Positions 1 through 10,050 of a DNA stretch of 64,000 nucleotides are shown piece after piece (the stretch's first letter is position 1; each line of letters begins with the position of its first letter). Both the position numbers and the translations under genes were made by a program. Source of the stretch: Photobacterium sp. GJ3. Lineage in GTDB: Bacteria; Pseudomonadota; Gammaproteobacteria; Enterobacterales; Vibrionaceae. Location of the stretch: assembly GCF_018199995.1 (NCBI RefSeq), contig NZ_CP073579.1, forward strand, positions 1,240,001 to 1,304,000, read 5' to 3'. Under the pieces are notes generated by a model, which saw only the letters and a list, made by a program, of their open reading frames with translations, searched no databases and was not told where the DNA came from.

Positions 1-799
1 AAGTGTCGCAGCCGTTGAACTGGCCAGCCAGTTGCTGCCCCATTGCTACCACCTGGTGATCACCTGCAATGCTCAGGGGGATTTGTACCAGCGCAGCCTG
101 AACGATTCGCGGACGCTGGCATTATTGATGCCGGAAGAATCCAATGACCGCAGTTTTGCCATGACCAGCAGCCTGACGTGCATGATGCTGTCCTGTCTGG
201 CGGTTTTCCAGCCGGACACCTTCAATCCGGAGCACTTTGCACCCGTCACCGAAACCTGTCGCCGCATCCTGAACGAACAGCACGCCGCCATCACCGCTGT
301 CGCTGATGATCCCTGCCAGCGCGTGATTTATCTGGGCAGCGGCAGTTTGCAGGGCATCGCTCAGGAAGCGGCGCTGAAACTGCTTGAGCTGACCGCCGGA
401 AAGCTGCTGGTCGGATTCGATACGCCTGTTGGCTTTCGTCACGGCCCGAAATCCGTGATTGATGACACCACGCTGGTGGTCATTTTTATCTCCAACGATC
501 CTTACACGCGTCGTTATGATCTCGATTTGCTGACGGAATTGCGTCAGGACAATCAGGCCAGACGCGTGATTGCAATCGCCGATCGGCCAGATCCTGTGAT
601 TGCACAGGGTGAACATTTCTACTTCCCTGAATCCCTGAATGCGGATGATGCCACGCTCAGCTTCCCCTACCTGCTGATGGCGCAAATCTATGCATTCAGT
701 CGTTCAGTCAAGCTTGGCATCAGTCCCGACAATCCGTGTCCCAGCGGTGCAGTCAATCGGGTTGTACAGGGTGTCACGATTTATCCCTATCAAAACTAA
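1..799 (+). CDS. agaS: AgaS-family sugar isomerase (SIS domain), 5' end cut off by the window
   Basis: The open frame is already running at base 2 (SVAAVELASQLLP...) and ends at 797-799, so the N-terminal third lies outside the window. The visible part is a SIS (sugar isomerase) fold with the GSGSLQGIAQEAALK phosphosugar-binding stretch and a FRHGPKS motif typical of AgaS and GlmS-like isomerases. In E. coli AgaS acts as galactosamine-6-phosphate deaminase/isomerase and produces tagatose-6-phosphate. It is the first visible gene of an operon whose next members are the GalNAc PTS subunits, 15 bp downstream, followed by agaA and kbaY. That context supports GalNAc/GalN rather than a glucosamine route. 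The TTG at 32 should not be read as the start, because coding similarity continues upstream of it. Confidence 0.88.
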   Translation, partial: SVAAVELASQLLPHCYHLVITCNAQGDLYQRSLNDSRTLALLMPEESNDRSFAMTSSLTCMMLSCLAVFQPDTFNPEHFAPVTETCRRILNEQHAAITAVADDPCQRVIYLGSGSLQGIAQEAALKLLELTAGKLLVGFDTPVGFRHGPKSVIDDTTLVVIFISNDPYTRRYDLDLLTELRQDNQARRVIAIADRPDPVIAQGEHFYFPESLNADDATLSFPYLLMAQIYAFSRSVKLGISPDNPCPSGAVNRVVQGVTIYPYQN

Positions 800-814
800 A
801 AGAGGAAAAGGAAC

Positions 815-1288
815 ATGCCAAACATTGTGTTGAGCCGCATTGACGAGCGACTGGTCCATGGCCAGGTTGGCGTGCAATGGGTGGGATTTGCCGGGGCAAA
901 CCTGATTATCGTCGCCAATGACGAAGTCGCAGGAGATGCAATTCAGCAAAACCTGATGGAAATGGTGCTGGCAGACGGGATTGGGATCCGGTTCTGGACG
1001 CTGCAAAAAGTGATCGACACCATTCACAAAGCTGCCGATCGGCAAAAGCTCCTCATCGTTGCCAAAACCCCGGCTGACTTTGTCACCCTCATTCAAGGCG
1101 GGGTTCCGATCCACCAGCTCAATGTTGGCAACATGCATTTCGTCGAAGGCAAAAATCAAATCCATAAAACGGTCTCCGTTGACGAAACAGACATTGCTTC
1201 CTTCCAGACACTGAAACAACTCGGGGTGACATGCACTGTTCAGGGCGTCCCGACCGAACCTGCAACGGACATCTTTAAGCTGCTGTAA
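815..1288 (+). CDS. agaV: PTS EIIB component, mannose/sorbose family (GalNAc-type, AgaV-like)
   Basis: 157-residue cytoplasmic phosphocarrier of the mannose-class phosphotransferase system. The N-terminal motif RIDERLVHGQ places the phospho-accepting histidine at residue 15, and the length is normal for the family. It receives phosphate from EIIA and passes it to the sugar during uptake through EIIC/EIID. A good Shine-Dalgarno (AGAGGAAAAGG) precedes the ATG. It lies 15 bp after agaS and 34 bp before EIIC. Sugar specificity (N-acetylgalactosamine) is inferred from the agaS/agaA/kbaY neighbours, not from the protein itself. Confidence 0.9.
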   Translation: MPNIVLSRIDERLVHGQVGVQWVGFAGANLIIVANDEVAGDAIQQNLMEMVLADGIGIRFWTLQKVIDTIHKAADRQKLLIVAKTPADFVTLIQGGVPIHQLNVGNMHFVEGKNQIHKTVSVDETDIASFQTLKQLGVTCTVQGVPTEPATDIFKLL

Positions 1289-1322
1289 CCCGACATAATC
1301 CAATCATAAAAGGAACTGAAAG

Positions 1323-2093
1323 ATGGAAATCGGATTGATACAAGCTTTATTACTGGGGATTCTGGCCTTTTTCGCCGGATTAGATCTGTTCAATGGCTTA
1401 ACCCACTTTCACCGCCCCGTGGTACTCGGACCGCTGGTCGGGCTGATTCTGGGCGATCTGCACACCGGAATACTGGTTGGCGGTACTCTGGAATTGGTCT
1501 GGATGGGGCTGGCCCCGTTGGCTGGCGCACAGCCACCCAATGTGATTATCGGCACCATTGTCGGCACCACCTTTGCTATCACGTCCGGCGTTGAAGCCGA
1601 AGTTGCAGTCGGTGTCGCCGTCCCGTTTGCTGTCGCCGTCCAGATGGGGATCACTTTTCTCTTCTCTGCCATGGCTCCCATGATGTCGAAGTGCGATCAG
1701 ATGGCCGCTAACGCGGATACCAACGGCATTGAGCGCGTGAACTATTTCGCACTGGCGATGCTGGGAACCTTCTACTTTTTGTGGGCTTTTCTACCTGTTT
1801 ACCTCGGTGCGGAACACGCCAAAGTTGCCGTGGAAGTTCTGCCCAAAACCCTGATTGACGGTCTGGGCGTTGCAGGCGGCATCATGCCCGCCATCGGCTT
1901 TGCCGTGCTGATGAAAATCATGATGAAAAATGCCTACATTCCCTACTTCATGCTGGGTTTTGTCGGCGCAGCCTGGCTTGAATTACCGGTGCTGGCCATT
2001 GCCGCCGCCGCACTCGCCATGGCGCTGATTGACTTCATGCGGAAAAGCGAGCCTGTACAGCCAACACAAGAGGAAGTGGAAGATGGGATCTAA
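1323..2093 (+). CDS. agaW: PTS EIIC component, mannose/sorbose family (AgaW-like)
   Basis: 256-residue polytopic membrane protein, the translocation channel of a mannose-class PTS. The N-terminus has the family pattern of a first helix followed by GLDLFNGLTHFHRPVVLGPLVGLILGDLHTG split over two helices, and VGGTLELVWMGL is highly typical of EIIC. Several further hydrophobic helices follow up to about residue 240, then a short charged tail. The stop overlaps the start of EIID by 11 bp, implying translational coupling. Assignment to GalNAc rather than galactosamine or mannose is by operon context. Confidence 0.9.
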   Translation: MEIGLIQALLLGILAFFAGLDLFNGLTHFHRPVVLGPLVGLILGDLHTGILVGGTLELVWMGLAPLAGAQPPNVIIGTIVGTTFAITSGVEAEVAVGVAVPFAVAVQMGITFLFSAMAPMMSKCDQMAANADTNGIERVNYFALAMLGTFYFLWAFLPVYLGAEHAKVAVEVLPKTLIDGLGVAGGIMPAIGFAVLMKIMMKNAYIPYFMLGFVGAAWLELPVLAIAAAALAMALIDFMRKSEPVQPTQEEVEDGI

Positions 2094-2940
2094 TAAAAAT
2101 ATCGACCTGAGTCAGGTTCAGGAAGTCGGGGCAGACGAGTATCAGGACAAGGCTGTCGGTGCCGAGCTGACCAAGGCAGACATCAATAAAATGGCGTGGC
2201 GTTCTTTGCTGCTGCAAGCCTCTTTCAATTTTGAACGAATGCAGGCTTCCGGCTGGCTGTATGGCTTACTCCCTGCACTGAAAAAAATCCACACCAACCG
2301 GGACGATCTGGCGAAATCCATGAAAGGCCATATGGGCTTTTTCAATACCCATCCGTTTCTGGTGACCTTTGTGATGGGCATTATTCTGGCCATGGAGCGC
2401 TCCAAGCAAAATGTCAGCAGTATCCAGAACACCAAGATTGCTGTCGGTGCCCCGCTGGGCGGGATTGGCGACGCCATGTTCTGGCTTACCCTGTTGCCAA
2501 TCTGCGGCGGAATCGGAGCCGACCTTGCCCTTCAGGGATCAATTCTCGGCGCGGTGGTCTTCTTTCTGTTGTTTAACGTGGTTCACTTCGGGTTACGTTT
2601 CGGGCTCGCGCACTATGCCTACCGAATGGGGGTGGCCGCCATTCCGCTGATCAAAGCCAATACCAAAAAAGTGGGACATGCTGCTTCGATTGTGGGCATG
2701 ACGGTCATCGGTGCACTCGTTGCGACCTATGTCCGTCTGTCCACCACCCTGGAGATCACAGCCGGTGACGCGGTCGTCAAGGTTCAGGACGGTGTCATTG
2801 ACAAACTGATGCCAGCCTTCCTGCCACTGATATACACCTTGCTGATGTACGCACTGGTGAAACGCGGCTGGAGTCCGATTCGCCTGATTATCGTTACTGT
2901 CGTACTGGGTGTTGCCGGTAAGTTTGCCGGATTCCTGTAA
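2083..2940 (+). CDS. agaE: PTS EIID component, mannose/sorbose family (AgaE-like)
   Basis: 285 residues with the ATG at 2083. This start is preferred over the earlier in-frame GTG/ATG codons inside EIIC because AGAGGAAGTGGAAG directly precedes it. EIID partners EIIC in the membrane. Family features seen are WRSLLLQASFNFERMQASGW near the N-terminus (broken over residues 30-50), MGFFNTHPFL, and GAPLGGIGDAMFW. The C-terminal third is a hydrophobic bundle ending in a single helix at the very C-terminus. It belongs to the same transcription unit as the other PTS genes, overlapping EIIC and 55 bp ahead of EIIA. Confidence 0.9.
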   Translation: MGSNKNIDLSQVQEVGADEYQDKAVGAELTKADINKMAWRSLLLQASFNFERMQASGWLYGLLPALKKIHTNRDDLAKSMKGHMGFFNTHPFLVTFVMGIILAMERSKQNVSSIQNTKIAVGAPLGGIGDAMFWLTLLPICGGIGADLALQGSILGAVVFFLLFNVVHFGLRFGLAHYAYRMGVAAIPLIKANTKKVGHAASIVGMTVIGALVATYVRLSTTLEITAGDAVVKVQDGVIDKLMPAFLPLIYTLLMYALVKRGWSPIRLIIVTVVLGVAGKFAGFL

Positions 2941-2995
2941 ACCATCGCCGGGCTGCAACCAATCGCAGCCCGCCATTTCATGGAGAAATATCATT

Positions 2996-3430
2996 ATGTT
3001 AGGTGTCATTATCAGTGGCCATGGCGGGTTTGCCAGTGGCATGGAAACGGCGATGTTTCAGGTTCTGGGTGAGCAGGCGCAAGTAGCAGCAATCGATTTC
3101 CCGCCCGAATCAACAACACAGTTACTCGAACAACAATTCAAAACAGCACTGGAACAGGTCGACACTGGTGAAGGCATTGTCTTTATCACCGATCTGCTGG
3201 GCGGCAGTCCATTTCGCGTCGCCTCCACTTTGGTGATGGCGCGCAAGGATGCTGAAGTGATCACCGGTGCCAATCTTCAGCTCATTCTGGAAATGATGCT
3301 GGAACGGGATGAACTGAATGTCACCGAATTCCGGGAGCAGGCTCTGGCTTGTGGCCATCGCGGCATGACCAGCCTGACGGATGAAATGGCCAGAAAATCC
3401 TCTGGCAGTACTCAGGATGAGGGCATTTAG
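2996..3430 (+). CDS. agaF: PTS EIIA component, mannose family (AgaF-like)
   Basis: 144-residue cytoplasmic EIIA of the mannose class. The start MLGVIISGHGGFA places the phosphorylated histidine at residue 9. An earlier in-frame start at 2909 lies inside EIID and is rejected; a GGAGAAAT Shine-Dalgarno sits just before 2996. ITDLLGGSPF is the second family signature (residues 60-70). It takes phosphate from HPr and gives it to the EIIB encoded two genes upstream. The stop (3428-3430) almost touches the agaA start at 3432, so the two are probably coupled. Confidence 0.9.
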   Translation: MLGVIISGHGGFASGMETAMFQVLGEQAQVAAIDFPPESTTQLLEQQFKTALEQVDTGEGIVFITDLLGGSPFRVASTLVMARKDAEVITGANLQLILEMMLERDELNVTEFREQALACGHRGMTSLTDEMARKSSGSTQDEGI

Positions 3431-3431
3431 C

Positions 3432-4595
3432 ATGAGGCCCGACCATTCAATCCGGGCACGACGTCTGCTGACTGAATCCGGCTGGCGTGAACACGTTGTT
3501 GTTCATCTGTCCCAGGGGATGATCACAGCAATCGAACCCACGAACGCCATTGCCTGGGATGCTGAAATGCTGATCCCTGCTCTGATTGATACGCACGTTC
3601 ACGGGGGCGCAGGGGCGGACGTAATGGATGCTACCCACGAGGCACTGGAGACGATGTCGCAGTATCTGGCCCGTCAGGGCGTCGGTGCTTTTCTCGCCAC
3701 CACAGTGACCGCGCCACTGGCCGACATTCAGAACGCCCTCAAACAAGTGGCCCGCTCACAGAAACAAGGGCTCAGCGGTGCGCAATTGCTGGGCAGTTAT
3801 CTGGAAGGCCCCTATTTCACGCCGGAAAACAAAGGTGCGCATCCCGAATCGTTGTTCCGTGATCCCACGCCTGTTGAACTGGACCAACTGATTGCAGCCA
3901 GTGAGGGCAGTCTGAAAGTCGTCGCTCTGGCGCCCGAACACCCGGATGCTCTCACCGCCATCCGTCACCTGAAAACCCGGGGGCTCAACGTGATGCTGGG
4001 CCATACCGCTGCCGACTACGAAACCACTCGCGCTGCACTGGATGCCGGAGCCGATGGTCTGGTGCACTGCTTTAACGGCATGAAAGGGGTGCATCACCGG
4101 GAACCTGGTACTGTCGGCGCGGGGCTCAGCCATGATACCGCAGCGATTGAACTGATTGCGGACGGTCACCACGTTCACCCGGCCGTGATGAAAATCTGCT
4201 GTCGCTGCGCGCCCGACCGTCTGGTGCTGGTCAGTGATGCGATGCGGGCCGCAGGCATGCCAGACGGTGAGTATCAACTGGGCGAAATGACAGTCACTAT
4301 GAAAAACGGTGTGGTGAAAACCGCCAGCGGTGGTTTGGCAGGCAGCACGCTGTCGCTGAGCACCGCCCTTCAGAACATGGTCACCACCGCCGATCAGCCA
4401 CTGGAAAAGGCGATCGAGATGGCTTCACTCATCCCCGCCCGACTGCTGGGGATTGATGACCGGCTTGGCAGCATTGCCATCGGCAAAACAGCAAACCTGG
4501 TGGCCCTGAACACTGATCTCGGGGTGACGTCAACCTGGGTGCAGGGCCAGCAGGTCTGGGCTGCCCCGGCAACTCAAACCGTCTCCGCGTCATGA
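3432..4595 (+). CDS. agaA: N-acetylgalactosamine-6-phosphate deacetylase (NagA/AgaA family)
   Basis: 387-residue amidohydrolase that removes acetate from GalNAc-6-phosphate after PTS uptake, giving galactosamine-6-phosphate for AgaS. Motifs seen: IDTHVHGGAGADVMD near residue 55 (metal HxH strand), YLEGPYF (metal Glu), GHTAADY, VHCFNGM and LVSDAMRAAG (catalytic Asp). The length is normal. The ATG at 3432 is chosen because GAGGG lies 8 nt upstream. An alternative ATG at 3417 overlaps agaF and would add five residues. NagA and AgaA are hard to separate by sequence; the neighbours favour AgaA. Confidence 0.87.
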   Translation: MRPDHSIRARRLLTESGWREHVVVHLSQGMITAIEPTNAIAWDAEMLIPALIDTHVHGGAGADVMDATHEALETMSQYLARQGVGAFLATTVTAPLADIQNALKQVARSQKQGLSGAQLLGSYLEGPYFTPENKGAHPESLFRDPTPVELDQLIAASEGSLKVVALAPEHPDALTAIRHLKTRGLNVMLGHTAADYETTRAALDAGADGLVHCFNGMKGVHHREPGTVGAGLSHDTAAIELIADGHHVHPAVMKICCRCAPDRLVLVSDAMRAAGMPDGEYQLGEMTVTMKNGVVKTASGGLAGSTLSLSTALQNMVTTADQPLEKAIEMASLIPARLLGIDDRLGSIAIGKTANLVALNTDLGVTSTWVQGQQVWAAPATQTVSAS

Positions 4596-4640
4596 TGTTG
4601 CATTCTTTTTCTTTGTCTCTCTTCAATAAAGCCGGGTTGA

Positions 4641-5519
<879 letters not shown>

Positions 5520-5547
5520 CGGAAGTTTCAAATCCAGAACATTCAAG

Positions 5548-5578
5548 GCAAGGCTTCCTCCAGGACAGGAAGCCTGCC
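5548..5578 (+). terminator. Stem-loop at the end of the aga operon
   Basis: AGGCTTCCT (5551-5559) pairs with AGGAAGCCT (5567-5575) around a 7-nt loop, and the stem extends by GGC/GCC with one bulged A. No T-run follows directly, so it may be an mRNA-stabilising or attenuating hairpin between kbaY and the glycosidase gene rather than a full intrinsic terminator. Confidence 0.45.
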
Positions 5579-5711
5579 CCCTCACGGTTAACCAGCTCCT
5601 CGCCAGACTCACCTCTTCGGTGTTCAACAGCATGTCGCACCCGGATTCAGGCGGCTTTTTTTGGTTCTTGCGATCCTTTTCTAAAAACATTCACCAAAAC
5701 ACACAAACAAG

Positions 5712-5780
5712 TTTCATTTTGTTTCTTTTGTGATCTGACATGCGTCATTTCATTTCCTTTCACGTATCATTTTCATTTTA
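5712..5780 (+). promoter_or_regulatory. AgaR-like operator repeats upstream of the GH31 gene
   Basis: 5712-5731 reads TTTC-A-TTTT-G-TTTC-T-TTT-GT, which closely fits the phased TTTC/TTTY repeat operator reported for the E. coli GalNAc repressor AgaR (consensus from memory). Related TTTCATTTCCTTTC repeats follow at 5748-5761, and TTTCATTTTA lies at 5771-5780. They lie 50-120 bp before the GH31 start, where a repressor would block transcription. No agaR gene is in the window. Binding is inferred. Confidence 0.5.
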
Positions 5781-5828
5781 GTTACAACCCAACAACAAAC
5801 AAAAGACAATGAAAGGAAGGAGTGCAAC

Positions 5829-8800
5829 ATGAAAACCACAGGTTTGCGGCAACTCGCCCTTGCAACAACGATCAGCTGCTGTCTCAGCAGTTATGTCTGG
5901 GCAGCACCGCTCGGTCAACTGGATTCTCACTCGATCAATCAGCAGGGACAAACCGTCAGTTTCTCAACACTGGATGGTGTCCGCGGACGCATTCATTTCG
6001 TGAATACAGGGGCTTTTCGGGTTCAGTTCAGTGAAGACGGACAGTTCCGCGATGAAAAAGCAGATGCCCTGCGCGATCAGTGCAGCAATTTTCAATGTAA
6101 CCAACCGGACTTCGACCGGGCTGCATTACCCCAGATCATCACCGGCCATGATCAGGGTGCCGTCAACGTCTCTGTCACCGATATGGGTGACTATGTCCTG
6201 CTCTCCACCAACCAGCTCGCGCTTCGGATTTACCCGGCGCCACTGACGTTTGCTTTGTATCAGGCCGATAACCAGACCCAGTTGTGGCGCGAGCTTACCC
6301 CCATTGAACTGGGGACAGCCACGAATCATTTTGATCAATCAGAATTGAAACTGAACCGGGACAACATCAAAACCGTTCAGACATTATCCAGCGACACCAG
6401 CGAGCATTTCTATGGTGGTGGCCAGCAAAACGGCGCATTCGAATTTAACGGAAAAATACTGAAAGCCTCTTATTCCGGCGGCTGGGAAGAGTTTGACCGC
6501 CCCAGTCCGGCCCCCTTTTTTATGTCTGATAAAGGGTATGGCGTTGTCCACAACACGTGGCGAAATGGCGCTCATGACTTCCGGGCTATCGACCGGACAG
6601 TGTCCAGCTATAACGAAGACCGCTTTGATGCTTACTATTTTGTCGGGGAGACCCTGCCGGAATTGCTCAAGCAGTATACCGGCCTGACCGGACGCCCGCA
6701 CCTGCTGCCGCGCTGGGCCTACTATCTGGGGGATGCAGATTGTTACGAAAACAAAAAAGGGAGTTATCCCCCCGGCTGGCCAACCGCACCGGGCACGACC
6801 ATGGATGTCGTCAATCAGGTCGCCGTGCCTTACAAAACCCATGACATGCCCGTGGGCTGGATTCTGCCGAACGACGGCTACGGTTGTGACTATTCAAATT
6901 TACAGGGCGTGGTGAACAACCTGGACAATCTGGGGATCAAAACCGGCTTATGGACCCAAAAATCATTGGATCAGATTGCTCAGGAAGTCCAGGCAGGAGT
7001 CCGGGTCTACAAACTGGATGTCGCGTGGACGGGGCCGGGGAAACTCTATTCACTGGCGGCCAATCAGGATGCGCATCAGGGGTTAGTCAATAACGCTGAC
7101 ACCCGTGGTTTTGTCTGGACCGTCATGGGCTGGGCCGGCACTCAGCGATATGCCGTTACCTGGACCGGCGATCAGGCCGCGAGCTGGGACTATATCCGCT
7201 GGCACATTCCAACCTTTATCGGCTCCGGATTATCCGGTCAGGCCTACGCCTCTTCAGATGTGAACGGCATCTTCGGCCATGGCGCCGAAACCTATACCCG
7301 GGATCTGCAATTTAAAGCCTTCACACCGGTACTGATTGCCATGTCCGGCTGGGACAGCCGTGAGCGCAAACATGCCTGGTGGCATGACGAAACACTGAAC
7401 GGCCAGAGCTACAGGGATATCAACCGGCAATATCTGATGTTGAAATCACAGCTGATGCCATATTTATACAACTACGCCTATGAAGCCGACCGAACCGGCG
7501 CGCCAATTGTCCGGGCGATGACCTGGGAATTTCCGGATGATCCCCGACTGAAAGACGAATCTTTCAAATACCAGTACATGTATGGGGAATCGTTGCTGGT
7601 GGCGCCAGTGTACGAACCGATGTCCAAAAACAATGGCTGGTATCAGGATTTGTATCTGCCGGAAGGCACCTGGATAGATTTCTGGGACGGCACCCGGACT
7701 GTCGTCCCTGCGGGCGGGCAGGTCCTGCCCCATTATCCCATAACCATTGACCGGATCCCGGTACTGGTGCGTGCCGGTGCCATCATTCCGATGTACACAG
7801 CCGCTCGCTCGGATGCGCTGCAGCCCAAAGATCACCTGATTATCGACATTTATCCAAGTGGTGAGTCCGCCTTCACACTATATGAAGATGACGGCGAAAG
7901 CCGGGCATATCAGGAACACAATGCCTACGCAGAAACGGAGATCCGGGTCACGGCACCACACACTGGCACGCCGGGCGACATCACAATTCAGATCGACCCT
8001 GCAACCCTTCATGGCGCTTATACCGGTGAAGTCACGCAGCGCAGCTATCATCTGAAGGTGCATTCGCTGCTGGCGCCACTGACAGTCAGCGATGGTCACA
8101 ATACGCTGACCCGACATCAGAATCGGGCTGAGTTTGATCAGGCTGCTTCCGGCTGGTTCTTTGATGCCACAGATCGGTACGGCATTGTGCATCTCAAAGT
8201 GCCGCATCGCGCAGTCAGCCAGTTCCAGCAATTCACACTGGATATGGATGAAAATGCCGCCATCCCGGAAACCCCGGCTTATCCTGAGCCGGCTTATGCC
8301 ACCGACTTCGATAAAGCCAATGTCAACATACTGAAAAAACCAGCAGAACATCCGAATGAGCCTTTCAGTCACGCACTGGATGGTGACACGGAAACGGTGT
8401 ATCACACGCCCTGGTGGCCGTCTGATCCTTCCGAAAAAGCACCACAGGACTTCGTGCTGCACCTGGGGGACAACTTTCTGGTCAGCGGTTTCACTTATCT
8501 GCCCCGGATCGATGCCGGAAACGGGACCATCACTCAGTATCGGCTGTATCTGTCCAGCAGTCATGGTCACTGGGGCCAGCCGGTCGCTGAAGGCAGTTGG
8601 CCCGTCAGTGCTGACCTGAAAATTGCCCACTTTGCCGCACGCGAAGCCAGTTATCTGAAATTCGAGGCACTGTCAGGCACCGGCGATTTTGTGTCGGCAC
8701 GAGAATTTGATGTTATCGCCACCAAGGTTCAGGCCCCGCAGCACACCCTGCCCCTGACCGCGCAGCAGGCGACGATCAGCGGCAATGTCGTTCAGGATGC

Positions 8801-9590
8801 TGCGGTAACCGGCGCTCCCATGCTCATGAACGGGCTGAGTTTCACTTCGGGTTTAGGTACAGAAGCACCGTCATCCATTCAGTTCAGTCTGGACGGAACC
8901 TGGCAACGGCTGAATGCCGATGTCGGGATTGATGACAGCTGTAAGATGGACGGGAACACCGTGCTCGCCAGTATTTATACCGACGGCTATAAAGCCTGGG
9001 AATATCGACTGGATGGCCCGACCGTCGTGAAACCGGATCTGGATTTATTCGGCGTCCGGAAACTTGAACTGCGCACCGGAGACGATGACGGTCATCCGCA
9101 GGGGGATTGCGTGAACTGGGCAAATCTCCGGATCACCGGGCCAGAAAGTGCGACTTTCAATGAATTCGACAAGTCGTTGATCAGTTATGTCCTAAAACCC
9201 AAGTACCAGCCCAATCAGGGGATTGAAAAGGCATTTGACGGCGATCCGTCCACCCTGTACCACTCCCCCTGGTCCCCGGTGAATGCTTCGGAAAAAGCCC
9301 CCCAGCAATTTGTGATCGATCTGGGCGGCTACTTCAATGTCTCTGGATTCAGCTATCTGGCTCGGGCGGGTGCCGGTAATGGCACAATTGGCGATTACCG
9401 CCTGTGGCTGTCGACGGACAATCAGCACTGGACGCAGGTTGCCAGCGGCCGCTTTGAACGCCTCGACGAGGTTCAGCGCCTCAGCTTCAGGGCAACAGAA
9501 GCAAGGTATCTGAAATTTGAAGCCTTGTCCGGCGTCGGCGATTTTGTGTCGGCCGCAGAATTTGACGTGTTCGGCACCCAAGTAAAATAA
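5829..9590 (+). CDS. Secreted multimodular GH31 glycosidase, probable alpha-N-acetylgalactosaminidase
   Basis: 1253 residues. A signal peptide ends at about AWA/AP (residue 26). A glycoside hydrolase family 31 core follows (about 30-690), then a C-terminal beta-domain. KLDVAWTGPG carries the probable nucleophile Asp397, and TWTGDQAASW the probable acid/base Asp448. YYLGDADCYENKKG and MGWAGTQRY fit the GH31 subfamily known for alpha-GalNAc hydrolysis better than alpha-glucosidases. Downstream are a discoidin/CBM32 module (about 825-966, ending FEALSGTGDFVSAREFDV), an NPCBM-like module (about 972-1106, with GLGTEAPSSIQF and ADVGIDD) and a second CBM32 (about 1111-1253). Substrate is inferred from the aga operon upstream: it would release GalNAc from mucin-type or similar glycans for PTS uptake. 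AgaR-like operators precede it, and the Shine-Dalgarno is AAGGAAGGAG. Confidence 0.85.
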   Translation: MKTTGLRQLALATTISCCLSSYVWAAPLGQLDSHSINQQGQTVSFSTLDGVRGRIHFVNTGAFRVQFSEDGQFRDEKADALRDQCSNFQCNQPDFDRAALPQIITGHDQGAVNVSVTDMGDYVLLSTNQLALRIYPAPLTFALYQADNQTQLWRELTPIELGTATNHFDQSELKLNRDNIKTVQTLSSDTSEHFYGGGQQNGAFEFNGKILKASYSGGWEEFDRPSPAPFFMSDKGYGVVHNTWRNGAHDFRAIDRTVSSYNEDRFDAYYFVGETLPELLKQYTGLTGRPHLLPRWAYYLGDADCYENKKGSYPPGWPTAPGTTMDVVNQVAVPYKTHDMPVGWILPNDGYGCDYSNLQGVVNNLDNLGIKTGLWTQKSLDQIAQEVQAGVRVYKLDVAWTGPGKLYSLAANQDAHQGLVNNADTRGFVWTVMGWAGTQRYAVTWTGDQAASWDYIRWHIPTFIGSGLSGQAYASSDVNGIFGHGAETYTRDLQFKAFTPVLIAMSGWDSRERKHAWWHDETLNGQSYRDINRQYLMLKSQLMPYLYNYAYEADRTGAPIVRAMTWEFPDDPRLKDESFKYQYMYGESLLVAPVYEPMSKNNGWYQDLYLPEGTWIDFWDGTRTVVPAGGQVLPHYPITIDRIPVLVRAGAIIPMYTAARSDALQPKDHLIIDIYPSGESAFTLYEDDGESRAYQEHNAYAETEIRVTAPHTGTPGDITIQIDPATLHGAYTGEVTQRSYHLKVHSLLAPLTVSDGHNTLTRHQNRAEFDQAASGWFFDATDRYGIVHLKVPHRAVSQFQQFTLDMDENAAIPETPAYPEPAYATDFDKANVNILKKPAEHPNEPFSHALDGDTETVYHTPWWPSDPSEKAPQDFVLHLGDNFLVSGFTYLPRIDAGNGTITQYRLYLSSSHGHWGQPVAEGSWPVSADLKIAHFAAREASYLKFEALSGTGDFVSAREFDVIATKVQAPQHTLPLTAQQATISGNVVQDAAVTGAPMLMNGLSFTSGLGTEAPSSIQFSLDGTWQRLNADVGIDDSCKMDGNTVLASIYTDGYKAWEYRLDGPTVVKPDLDLFGVRKLELRTGDDDGHPQGDCVNWANLRITGPESATFNEFDKSLISYVLKPKYQPNQGIEKAFDGDPSTLYHSPWSPVNASEKAPQQFVIDLGGYFNVSGFSYLARAGAGNGTIGDYRLWLSTDNQHWTQVASGRFERLDEVQRLSFRATEARYLKFEALSGVGDFVSAAEFDVFGTQVK

Positions 9591-9607
9591 CCACACGATG
9601 AAAGCCC

Positions 9608-9637
9608 ACACCGGCACCCGATGACGTGTGCCGGTGT
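9608..9637 (+). terminator. Stem-loop after the GH31 gene
   Basis: ACACCGGCAC (9608-9617) and GTGCCGGTGT (9628-9637) form a perfect 10-bp stem with a 10-nt loop, 18 bp after the GH31 stop. Only a short T-run follows, so terminator strength is uncertain. Confidence 0.55.
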
Positions 9638-10050
9638 TTGATGACCCCGGAATCCCATCCACAAAAAGATCTGTTTTTCCTTGATCACCGCCCTGCTTCC
9701 GTCACCACAGATGCCGCATTTTGGTCACTACAGGCTGATCCGCTTCACAAAGCAAAGAATCAATAAGCACGAAAAACAGCGGATTGATTAGGATTAGCTA
9801 TGATTGATCAGGGAATTCAATATCTTATACTAATCAAAGTCAGTCAATATTCAGAAATAGCGCAGGAAAAATGTTTGAGAACAAGGCAGATTTTTTAGAT
9901 AAGTCGTCATTCTACAATCAAAAAATCTAACGCAGTGATCGAGCATTTGAACAAGCTAGGATGACCAGTGATTAACTGCGATTGGTATTCATCCCATTTC
10001 CGGCACGGCAGTTTCTTGTGCCTGTATGCTGATTTCAGGAGTTTTACAGG
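9638..10050. other. Intergenic region, no gene seen
   Basis: About 410 bp, AT-rich from about 9770, with no convincing coding frame on either strand. It must hold the promoter of the TRAP transporter operon; several TTGATT/TATACT-like hexamers are present (for example TATACT near 9825) but I cannot choose one with confidence. The ribosome binding site of the next gene (CAGGAG) is at 10036-10041. Confidence 0.5.

Noticed and set aside
5640..5670. T-rich stretch GGCGGCTTTTTTTGG as a terminator
   Set aside because: No convincing complementary stem could be found immediately upstream.
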